From: AP-15 sp963712825 | Lineage (GTDB): Bacteria > Pseudomonadota > Alphaproteobacteria > ATCC43930 > CGMCC-115725 | Direction: 5' to 3' | DNA: 64,000 bases | Assembly: GCA_963712825.1 (NCBI GenBank) | Contig: CAVQJP010000016.1 | Location: 248,001 to 312,000, forward strand | Part shown: one piece after another, positions 56,208 to 64,000 of the stretch | Numbering within the stretch: position 1 is the stretch's first letter | How the letters are laid out: each line of letters starts with the position of its first letter | Translations under genes and position numbers: made by a program | Notes under the pieces: generated by a model | Told to the model about the DNA's origin: nothing | Seen by the model: only the letters and a program-made list of their open reading frames with translations | Database searches by the model: none

Positions 56208-58197
56208 GGGCCGGCCGGCCCCGATCAAGGGCCGCCGCAACAAGGATACGGGCATGAGAACGGCCGGGGAGCGGACACCGGATTCCGAGCGGCGGCCAAT
56301 TGGTCGGCGCGCCGCATCAAAAAGCTGGCAGGCGGTCTCGGTGCCACGCGCTACATCGAGATCGGGGTAAACAACGGCGTCACGTTTCACGCCGTCGATA
56401 TCTCCCACCGCACCGCAGTCGATCCCAAGTTTGCCTTCAACCCGGTCGAATTTTGAGAATGACAACACACAATTTTTCGAAATCTCGAGCGATAAGTATT
56501 TTGAGTTGTTAGCTGCCGACAAAACATTCGACATCTATTTTATAGACGGGCTTCACACGTTCGAGCAAACATTGCGCGACTTTAACAACAGCGTTGTGCA
56601 TAGTCATCCTCGAACTGTCTGGCTAATCGACGACACTCATCCTGTCGATGTGTATTCAACGCTCACAGACTCCAGGTGGACCTTAATGTTCCGCCATGAG
56701 ACCGGCAACAAGGGGCTCGCCTGGCACGGCGATGTTTTCAAGCTGGTCTGCTACATACACGACTTCATGCCGACCCTAGATTATCGAACCATCGTCGGCA
56801 GCGGCAACGGTCAAACCCTGGTCTGGCGATCGAACACACAGCGCCGCATCCCGCGCTTCAACAACCTGGAACAGATCTCGCGGCTCAGCTACTTTGATTT
56901 CCGCCATAACCGCGATCTTTTTTTTGAATGCGGCGAGGACGGAGCAATCCGCGCTTGCATCAGCGCGGTCAGCGGCGGAGCGGTCTGCAGACTCACGCTG
57001 CCCATCACGGCCGCTCCCGGCGCAGACGCGAGTCAAGCGGCCTTGCCGGCCACTATCAGCGAGGCAAACCGAGAACGGATTGTTTCAATGTCGGAGGTTT
57101 GCGTCGAACCCTATGTATTCGAACCCGGAGGAGGGCGCAGACATAACGCCTTTTCTGGCGGCATCGAGGCCGAGAAGGCAAATGCGTTCGGGCGAATGGC
57201 ATGGCGGAGCGGTTTCCGCGATCGCCCGCAGCCGCGCAAGCGGGTGATGGGGCCGCCGGTCCCTGGCCGGTCTCTGTTCGCCGGACCGGTTTGGAATCAT
57301 TTCGGACATATTCTGACCGAAAGCATCCATCGCCTGTGGCCGCTGATCGACATGAGCTACGATCGTTTCGTCTTCACCGGGGTGATCGGATTGCGCGGGG
57401 TGCTCTCCGCCGAAGACCTGTTGAGCGCGGAGGTGCCGCTATTGGCGAAGGATGTGTTGAAGGCGCTGGAGGTTCCCGACATCGAGATTTTCCTCGTACG
57501 CGAGCCGACGGTCTTTGAAATATTGGATGTCCCCGAGCAAGGGTCGCGATATCAGAATGGTGTCGAGCCGTTTTACTTAGACTATCTTGAGACATATCAA
57601 AAGCGCATCAGCCAACGTCTTCCGAAATATACCGGCCCAAAATCCATTTACTACTCTCGCCGGCATATATTGGCTCAAGGCGGGATCGTTGGCTCGGCCT
57701 ATTTCGAGGAGGTTATGGCGAAAGCGGGCATCGTCGGCATCATTCCGGAAGAAAAAACGATTGACGAACAGCTAAATTATCTTCTGAACGCTGAGAGAAT
57801 CGTGTTCGACCAAGGCAGTTCTGTCCATCTGACGGAACTCGTCGCACATCTGCCGGGCACGTTTTACATGCTGCCTCGTCGGCCGGGAGACAACATCTTT
57901 TGTACCGCATTCCGCGGCCGGGCGCCGTTTTTCAACTTAGCGGTTGATGACAACATTGGCCTTCTCGTCGACAAATACGGAGATATCACGACGCCGGCGG
58001 CGCTGGCGTTTTACAAGCGTCCGGAGGACGTCTTCGCCGCCCTCGCGCGGCACGGATTGGTCAACGGACGGTTTGACCGCGTCCGCTATCTGGAGTGCGA
58101 GGCCGCCGATCTGGCGACCGTCCCGTTCCGTAACGAAGAGATAAACGCTGCACGGCAGCAGGAACTGGCGAAATATCGGGATCCGGTCATGGCGTAG
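56208..58197 (+). pseudogene. Methyltransferase / GT61 glycosyltransferase fusion, frameshifted
   Basis: The N-terminus (RRIKKLAGGLGATRYIEIGV) is a class I SAM methyltransferase motif, cut at a TTTT run at 56451-56454; dropping one T joins it to the long frame that starts FENDNTQFFEISSDKYFELL. That frame (56431-58197) is open for 588 codons. It holds the rest of the methyltransferase (DIYFIDGLHTFEQTL) and a GT61 (DUF563) domain with NHFGHILTESIHRLW and YYSRRHILAQGG. The GT61 part is intact, but a proper start codon for it is not evident, and the true start of the methyltransferase is unclear. Confidence 0.7.
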
Positions 58198-58280
58198 ATA
58201 TTCGCCGATTGCGTCTGTTGGAGAGCGCACGAACCCGACCGGCTTTACGCACGCGAACGCAATGACGCGGAATTCGAGAA

Positions 58281-59193
58281 ATGAACAGTCTCACCAGCGA
58301 GCAGTTGACGGTCGCCTCGAACCACTGGTCGCGGCAAAATACGCGGCCCTCGCGCACCCGCTGGTGGGAGAGCCACCTGATCGTCAGCCATATCAACCGT
58401 AATTATTGCGGGAAAGCCGTGCGGGGGACCGACGGGGGGGACATAGAGCTGCTTCGGGAAACGGCCGGCGGCCGGCAGTTTCAGCGCGGCGTTTCGATCG
58501 GCTGCGGCGGCGCCTACCACGAAATTCGACTGATCGAAGTCGGGTCTGGTCGCTGCGTTCGATCTGTTTGAGATTTCGTCCGCGCGGGCGGAGCAGGCTC
58601 GCGAGCGCGCCAAGGCTGCCGGTGTCGGTGACCGCATCGAAATCCATGTCGCCGACGCGTTCTCGGACGGCATCACCCCAAAATACGACTTGGTTTATTG
58701 GAAGGACGCCTTGCATCACATGGTCGACGCCCGCAGCGCCGTGCATTGGAGCTGGGACTCGCTGCAGAGTGGCGGCGTGTTTTTTATGAACGAGTTCGTC
58801 GGCCCGACCCAGATGCAGTATACCGAGCGCCAGCTCGATTTCGCCGAGCGCGTGCGCGCCTCGTTGCCTGAGCGTTATCTGGTGAACCCTCATCACCCGG
58901 ACAACCAAGTACCGTTGCGCCGAGTGCGGCCGGACGTGAAGATATTGGTCGAGACCGATCCCACCGAATGCGCCGACAGCTCAAACATACTTCCCGCTGT
59001 GCGTTCGCAGTTCCCCGAGGTGAAGGTTAAGTTGACGGGTGGCATTGTCTACATGCTGGCCTTGAACGACATCCTCGCCAACTTCGACGAGGTCGAGGAC
59101 GAAGCTCTGCTGCGGGCGATGATGCTGGCCGACGACCTTTGTGTCGAAGCGGGAGAGTCGCTTTACGCCGTGGCGTATGCACAGAAAGGCTAA
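58281..59193 (+). pseudogene. SAM methyltransferase gene, one frameshift
   Basis: The first frame has the typical N-terminus TRWWESHLIVSHINRNYCGK and GVSIGCGGAYHEIRLIEVG (SAM motif I). It ends at a stop shortly after a shift at about 58543. The next frame continues with LVAAFDLFEISSARAEQARE, DLVYWKDALHHMVDA and a C-terminal domain to 59193. Deleting one base in GGGTCTGG would restore a gene of about 303 codons. A methyltransferase of glycan or small-molecule type; target unknown. Confidence 0.75.
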
Positions 59194-59209
59194 TGCTCAT
59201 CGCACGGTC

Positions 59210-59918
59210 GTTGCGAGACTGATTAGCGCTGCAAGGTGGAAGCAACGATGTCGTCAGCCTTGCGGGCTCGCGTACCGGCTGATCGACCGCAAGGGACGCC
59301 TTGGCCGTGTTACGGCCGCGTTCGAAAACGATGACGCTGTCATAGAAATGCATCCCGAGGGTGGTATGGGTAAACTCGGTCGGCGGCAACTCTGCGCCGA
59401 GTGGTCGGCGTTCAGTTCGTCGACGAGATGCTTCGACAGCTCGATGAAAGTCCCCGGCCGTCGGAGGCCCCCTCCTTGGACGGCCAATACGCCGTATGAA
59501 GGTCCTCGACCATGTATATTCCCGAAATCGGCAGACGCGGATAGAGAAACTTGAACGACGAGCAAACGTCGCTCATTATATGGCTCCCGTCGTCGAGAAC
59601 AATGTCGGGAACACGCCAAATTCTTCAATGATGCTACTCAAGAAGGCCGTATCTTGTTGCCGACCGATACGAATTTTTATTTGGTCTTCCTCGAAATCCC
59701 GGCACCGCGGATTGATGTCGAGCCCAATTATTCGCGCATGGGCGCCGAAATATCGCTTCCACATTTGCAATGAGCCGCCTTGTCCGCAGCCGATCTCGAC
59801 AAACGTCACGGTCTTGTTGACGTAGTCACGGAAATGACGCTCATATATCGGAGAAATAGTGCTTCCATTTGTGCACCGGCCGATTCCGATTGTCGAGAAA
59901 ATCGCTCCACAAGCTCAC
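59210..59918 (-). pseudogene. Second SAM methyltransferase gene, multiply frameshifted
   Basis: Fragments in successive frames read as one methyltransferase: LWSDFLDNRNRPVHKWKHYF, then YERHFRDYVNKTVTFVEIGC, then VPDIVLDDGSHIMSDV, then GGLRRPGTFIELSKHLVDEL, then TTLGMHFYDSVIVFERGRN. At least four shifts are needed. The SAM motif EIGCGQGGS and the DDGSH motif are those of the cephalosporin hydroxylase-like group. Both ends are approximate; the start may be the GTG at 59918. Confidence 0.7.
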
Positions 59919-60127
59919 GTCAGACCCCGATTGGTAAAGAGCGGCGACGAAGGGCAGTCGGCCAAAAGGGCGGTCGGGCGAACTGCCGCCGCTTGCCGCC
60001 GGCGGCAGAGGGTAGGTGGGTTTGGAGGTTTTGCCAAGATTCGTCCCTTGGCGACGCGGCTCTGGCCTTCGATGGCGCCTGACGCATGATACGTATGTGA
60101 CTGCGTAGGTTCGCGAGAATACTGCGG

Positions 60128-60817
60128 ATGCTGTTTCGGCCGGCGGACGGGAGCTGCGACATCTGCGGGGGCACGGCGTTTGCGGCAGGGCCGGGGGGGC
60201 GGCTCGCGGCAAGCGGCAAGCCGCCGCGCTGCGAGGGGTGCGACGCGCTCGAGCGCCACCGCGCGCTGCGCCGGCTGATGGAATGGCTGCCGGCGGCAGC
60301 GCTGAGCTGGCGGCGCGGTCTGCAGTTCAGCCGCGACCCGTCATTGCGCCCGGAATGGTTCCGCAGCTTTGAGGTCTCGGTCTATAACGGCGCCAACAGC
60401 CTCGATTTGACCCGTCTCGACCGCGCCGACGCCAGCTACGACTTTGTCAGCCTGAACATGGTGCTCGAATTCATCCCCGACGCGAAGACCGCGTTTGCCG
60501 AATTGATGCGCATCCTGGCGCCCGACGGCATTCTCCAGATCGGCTTTTCGCATGCCGAGGGCCGCGACGTGACCATCGACTATGGGGTGGAGCAGGGCGA
60601 GTACGGCCGCGGACAGGGCTACTTCCACCTGTTCGGGCGCGACCTCGCGGGCTATTTCGAGCTGAGCCGGCTGGGGGGGAGCTGTGTCGTGCTGAGCGAG
60701 AGCGACGCCGCGACCGGGGTTGCGACGGATTTCCACTTTTTCGCGAAAGGCAAGGCTGCGACCGCGGCTCTCGCCGCCGCCGTCGGCCAAATGCGGGCGC
60801 TGATGAATGACGCCTGA
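60128..60817 (+). CDS. SAM methyltransferase domain protein with Cys-rich N-terminus
   Basis: A 229-aa protein. The N-terminus has CDICGG and CEGCDALERHRAL, a possible zinc ribbon. The C-terminal part has ADASYDFVSLNMVLEFIPD and LMRILAPDGILQIGFS, as in class I methyltransferases, but motif I (GxGxG) is not clear. It overlaps the next gene by 11 bp, so the two are probably translated together. Confidence 0.72.
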   Translation: MLFRPADGSCDICGGTAFAAGPGGRLAASGKPPRCEGCDALERHRALRRLMEWLPAAALSWRRGLQFSRDPSLRPEWFRSFEVSVYNGANSLDLTRLDRADASYDFVSLNMVLEFIPDAKTAFAELMRILAPDGILQIGFSHAEGRDVTIDYGVEQGEYGRGQGYFHLFGRDLAGYFELSRLGGSCVVLSESDAATGVATDFHFFAKGKAATAALAAAVGQMRALMNDA

Positions 60818-61790
60818 CGGGTCGGACGAAACCGCCCCTTGGGCGCGCGTCTGCCGGCGCCTCTTCGGGCGGCACCGCAGGCCGTCGGAGAGGCCGAGCG
60901 CCGCCGCCGATCCGGCCACTGACCCGCTCGCCCCCGGGCAGCTCGCCCCCAGGCCGCCCGCCGCCGACCCGGTCGACCCCGGCATCGCGCCCGTCGAGCG
61001 GTTTCGCGAATACCTGGCCCGGCGCTGCGACGCCGGTGTGGCGACCGAGTTCTGGTGGCGCGACGACGACCTCGCCGACGACTGCGACGGGTTTCGCCAT
61101 CTGGCCCGCCTCGTGCGGTCGACCGGCGTCTCTCCGCTTGTCGCCGCGATCCCGGCGCGGCTGCGGCCGGGTATCGGCGCCGTCGTCGCCGGGCTTCCCG
61201 AGATAACCGTGTGCCAGCACGGCTACGCCCATGTCAGCCACGAGCCCGCCGGCGCGCCGAAAAGCGAGTTCGGCGAGGCGCGCGACATGGCCCTGGTGCG
61301 CGCCGACATCGCCGGCGGCCGCCGCCTCATGGCAGAGGCCTTTGGGCGCCACCACGCGGCGGTGTTTGTGCCGCCGTGGAACCGTTTTTTGCCGTGCTAT
61401 GCCGACATCCTGGTCGAGGAGATGTTTTCGGGGTTTTCGGCATCGGGCGGGCCGGCGGCGCTGGCCGACCGGCCCCACCTGCGCTGCGTCGACATCGATC
61501 TGAGCGTGCTTGACTGGACCGACCCGCCTTCGATACGCGAGCCGGCGCTGCTGATCGCGAAGCTGAACGATATCCTGATGGCGGCGGGGCTGGAGCCGCG
61601 GGCCCCGATCGGGATTCTGACGCATCATCGCGCGATGGGTGCCGCGGCCTGGCAAACCATGGAAGAGGTCTTTGCGCTGGTGTCGGCGCAGAGCGGCGCG
61701 CGCTGGCGCCACCCGCGCGAGCTGTTCGGCCTTGAGCCGGCGGCGCTGCGGCGCGCCGGGGCCGGCGCCCAAGGAAGCCCGGAGACGTAG
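60807..61790 (+). CDS. Polysaccharide deacetylase-like protein, intact paralogue
   Basis: A 327-aa protein. After a disordered Pro/Ala-rich N-terminus (about 65 residues), it has EFWWRDDDLADDC, CQHGYAHVSHEP, APKSEFGEARD, FVPPWNRFLPCY and ILTHHRAMGAAAW, which give the Asp-His-His site of CE4-like deacetylases in modified form. It matches the broken gene at 52185-53064 along its length. Partner of the methyltransferase gene it overlaps. Deacetylation of a sugar or a related reaction is likely; substrate unknown. Confidence 0.8.
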   Translation: MTPDGSDETAPWARVCRRLFGRHRRPSERPSAAADPATDPLAPGQLAPRPPAADPVDPGIAPVERFREYLARRCDAGVATEFWWRDDDLADDCDGFRHLARLVRSTGVSPLVAAIPARLRPGIGAVVAGLPEITVCQHGYAHVSHEPAGAPKSEFGEARDMALVRADIAGGRRLMAEAFGRHHAAVFVPPWNRFLPCYADILVEEMFSGFSASGGPAALADRPHLRCVDIDLSVLDWTDPPSIREPALLIAKLNDILMAAGLEPRAPIGILTHHRAMGAAAWQTMEEVFALVSAQSGARWRHPRELFGLEPAALRRAGAGAQGSPET

Positions 61791-62188
61791 CGGATATCTG
61801 TGATGGACAGCAACCTGATTTGCCGTCACCCCGGCGAAGGTGTTCGCGGATATCTGGATAGGTCCCGGCCTGCGGAGGCTGTGAGCGACTTGCTCCACGG
61901 CAAACCGGTCATGTGTGGACGACCCCTGCGGTGCAAGGGAAAAAAACGGATGGCGCATCGGTTCGGGTGCGGTCATGTGTCCGGCCCCCGCCTTCGCGAG
62001 GGCAGGCTCTGTGAGCGCGGCACGCTTGGCCGCTGGCCCTGATGAAGTCCGCGGATTGGCTCCCGTAATCATTCCGACGAGCTTGAAGCTCAATGACATT
62101 GCGGGCTGGTCCGATCCTCGGCTCGACCGATCGGTGCTCATCACGATCCATCGCCCTCGCATTGGGTTGTCTGTGGCGGTCGCTGCAA
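61791..62188. other. 398-bp gap beside the IS110 remnant
   Basis: No coding sequence seen. It holds two copies of a short GC palindromic motif: CACCCCGGCGAAGG near 61830 and CCCCGCCTTCGCGAGGGCAGG around 61985-62007, the latter very like the 23-bp insertion in the transposase gene. The part next to the transposase stop (about 62060-62188) would be the 3' noncoding end of the IS, where some IS110-group elements encode guide RNA; that is only a possibility. Confidence 0.4.
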
Positions 62189-63257
62189 TCAAGCTGCCCG
62201 GACGGTCTCGGTTGCGATCGACGGCGGCGCGCGGTAGGCGGTTTGTTTGGCCAGCAGCGCCCAAGCGATGCGGGCCATTTTGTTGGCGAGCGCCACGGTC
62301 GCCTTGCGCACCGGCATTCTGCCAAGCAGCTGGGCGAACCAGGGCGCGATCTCGGGTTTGGCCCGCGCCCGATGGACCAACCCCGTCGCCGCGATCACCA
62401 GGAGCTGGCGCAGATAGCGGTCGCCCGATTTGGTGATGCCGCCGAGCCGCTCCTTGCCGCCGGTCGAGTTCTGCGCTGGCACCAGCCCAAGCCAGGCGGC
62501 GAACTGCCGCCCACTCTTGAACCGCGTGGCGTCGCCGGCGGTGGCGACGAGCGCGCTCGACACAATCGGCCCGAATTGCGGGATCGTGGCGAGCCGCCGG
62601 CTGTCGGCATTGCTGTTGTGCCAGGTCAGGATCTGGCGCTCGAGTACGGCAATCTGCGGGCCAAGGCTGCGCCACTGCTCGGCCAGGACCGCGAGAACCG
62701 GGCGGATCTCGGCCGGCAGATGCGGGTCTTCCAGACGCTCGATCATCACCAGCAGCGCGGCAAACCCGGCCTGCCCTTTCTGGGCGATGATCCCCAGCTC
62801 GGCCAGATGGCCGCGGATCGCGTTGGCGAGCCGGGTGCGCTGCTCGACCAGCAGCTGGCGGGCGCGATGGGTCATCAGCGCGGCCTGGTCGGGCACGCTT
62901 TTCAGCGGCACAAATTGCATGCTCGGCCGGCTCACCGCCTCGCAACAGGCCGCCGCATCGACCATGTCGTTCTTGCGGCCCCATTTGACCCCGGCCTTCG
63001 CCGGGGCAGGCTGTAGGGCTTGACCCGCGTCGGCGGCATCAATCGCACGCAATGGCCGAGCACCGCGATCTCCCGACCCCAGTAATGCGCCGTCGCGCCG
63101 CCTCCAGCCCGACCAGGCAAGGCGCCAGCTTGGCAAAGAACCGCACGACCTCGCTGCGTCGCAACTGGCGGCGCACCACGACTTTGCCGGCCGCATCCAC
63201 GCCGTGCACCTGAAACACCCGTTTCGCGATATCCAACCCAATCGTGCTAACCTCGAT
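62189..63257 (-). pseudogene. IS110-family transposase, inactivated
   Basis: Three frames together read as an IS110/IS1111-type transposase. The DEDD-type N-terminus is IEVSTIGLDIAKRVFQVHG and CLVGLEA; then comes ATAHYWGREIAVLGHCVRL; then KWGRKNDMVDAAA and the C-terminal Transposase_20 domain (IPQFGPIVSSALVATAGD, FAAWLGLVPAQNSTGGKERL). The first break (about 63105) fits a one-base deletion; the second is a 23-bp insertion (62990-63012). No ATG exists at the natural start near 63257, which reads ATC. Confidence 0.85.
62990..63012. repeat. 23-bp palindromic insertion in the transposase gene
   Basis: Removing exactly these 23 bases joins codons for KPY and VKWGRKNDMVD, the expected IS110 sequence. 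The insert contains CCCGGCCTTCGCCGGG, a perfect inverted repeat apart from its loop, and resembles the motif at 61985-62007. Confidence 0.75.
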
Positions 63258-63341
63258 CGCGGACGGCCTCCTCCATGCGGTCGCATTGACACGACCGCCT
63301 TATGGCACCTCGATGCCGGGGAGCAGGGGCCGTCCACCTCA

Positions 63342-63460
63342 TCATTCCGGGATGCCCAAAGGGCAGGCCCGGAACCTATGAACACAGCGGTTCTCCAACA
63401 TATTTACTGGCGGGGTTCATTGGTTCCGGGCTCGCGGGCCATGCCCGCGCCCCGGAATGA
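63342..63460. repeat. Large imperfect intergenic palindrome
   Basis: The left arm TCATTCCGGG...GCCCGGAACC and the right arm GGTTCCGGGC...CCCCGGAATGA are reverse complements with some mismatches, around a centre of about 50 bp. Each arm also has an internal hairpin (TGCCCAAAGGGCA; CGGGCCATGCCCG). Elements of this form are frequent between genes in Bradyrhizobium and relatives. The rest of the 63258-63669 gap shows no gene. Confidence 0.75.
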
Positions 63461-63669
63461 CCGGGTTACAAATTTTCCACGGGCTTTTGCGCCGGGACAA
63501 CCGATAGCTACCGAGGCAAGTCATAGGTTCGCGCCCATCGCGCTCGACCGTTAGGGCGCCCCGCAGCTAGGCGCTCTGCCCGGCTCGAACTGCCGCCAAC
63601 AGGTGGTCGATGTTTGCGCGGCGGGGCACTAGAATGGCGGCCGGGCAAATTCAGGGCGCGGGCACGGCC

Positions 63670-64000
63670 ATGCAGCAGCAAGCGGAGTTCGATTACATCG
63701 TCGTCGGGGCCGGCTCGGCCGGCTGCGTCTTGGCCAACCGCCTCAGCGCCGACCCGCGCACCCGCGTTCTGCTGCTCGAAGCCGGCGGCAAGGACACGAA
63801 CCCGTGGATCCACATCCCGGCCGGCTTCTACCGCAACATCTACCACCCGAAGATCACTTGGCAGTTCGAGACCGAGCCGCAGTCCGAGCTCGGCGGACGC
63901 CGGCTGCCGTGGCCGCGCGGCAAGGTCTTGGGCGGGTCGAGCTCGATCAACGGCCTCATTTACATCCGCGGCCAGCGCCAGGATTTCGATTTGTGGCGCC
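63670..64000 (+). CDS. GMC-family oxidoreductase, N-terminal part
   Basis: The start of a choline dehydrogenase-like FAD enzyme, cut by the end of the window after about 110 codons. The N-terminus has EFDYIVVGAGSAGCVLANRL (FAD-binding fold), then LLLEAGG and the GMC signature PRGKVLGGSSSINGLIYIRG. Such enzymes oxidise alcohols; the substrate cannot be told from this part. Confidence 0.93.
   Translation, partial: MQQQAEFDYIVVGAGSAGCVLANRLSADPRTRVLLLEAGGKDTNPWIHIPAGFYRNIYHPKITWQFETEPQSELGGRRLPWPRGKVLGGSSSINGLIYIRGQRQDFDLWR

Overview
The window is high-GC DNA from an alphaproteobacterium. Support for this: a complete HpnCDEFG-type hopanoid pathway, a TonB/ExbB/ExbD and receptor set, a ParC of the alphaproteobacterial kind, and large palindromic intergenic repeats of a type common in Hyphomicrobiales and relatives. 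The genus cannot be set from the sequence alone. No rRNA, tRNA or CRISPR was found. All functional calls come from reading motifs; no database search was run.

Layout. 0-6.3 kb: a DUF4239-like membrane protein, then a minus-strand unit of TonB-dependent receptor, ExbB, ExbD and TonB behind a Zur-like operator (5388-5402), and a divergent secreted DUF1194 protein. 6.3-8.8 kb: a small ORF and parC. 8.8-15.8 kb: a tightly overlapping minus-strand stressosome operon (RsbR, RsbS, RsbT, an RsbW/RsbX-like fusion, an RsbT-like/hybrid histidine kinase fusion, and a receiver-kinase-receiver protein) with a divergent single-domain response regulator. 16-23 kb: an AaeA/AaeB-type efflux pair and metabolic enzymes (2-hydroxyacid dehydrogenase, FAD oxidoreductase, hemolysin III-like protein, amidohydrolase). 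23.1-24.8 kb: a HTH-M78 / DUF4411 pair that looks like a toxin-antitoxin module. 24.9-32 kb: thioesterase, secreted small protein, Arg-rich disordered protein, peroxiredoxin, LLM oxidoreductase, topoisomerase IB, lactate/malate dehydrogenase.

32.1-42.9 kb is a hopanoid locus. hpnC-D-E-F run as an ATGA/GTGA-overlapping operon followed by hpnG; ispH-hpnH run the other way; hpnI-hpnJ diverge from ispH. Together they make squalene from FPP, cyclise it, attach and trim the adenosine-derived side chain, and modify the head group. hpnK is not in the window. 43-46.5 kb carries a membrane protein, an MmgE/PrpD protein and a second LLM oxidoreductase.

46.5-61.8 kb is a surface-glycan region: a 1798-aa multidomain glycosyltransferase with exact 210-bp repeats, then about 8 kb in which six consecutive genes (polysaccharide deacetylase-like, alginate lyase-like, sulfotransferase/TPR, methyltransferase/GT61, two methyltransferases) carry frameshifts or a stop, then an intact methyltransferase and an intact paralogue of the broken deacetylase. 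62-63.3 kb is a dead IS110-family transposase gene with a 23-bp palindromic insertion. The window ends inside a GMC oxidoreductase gene.
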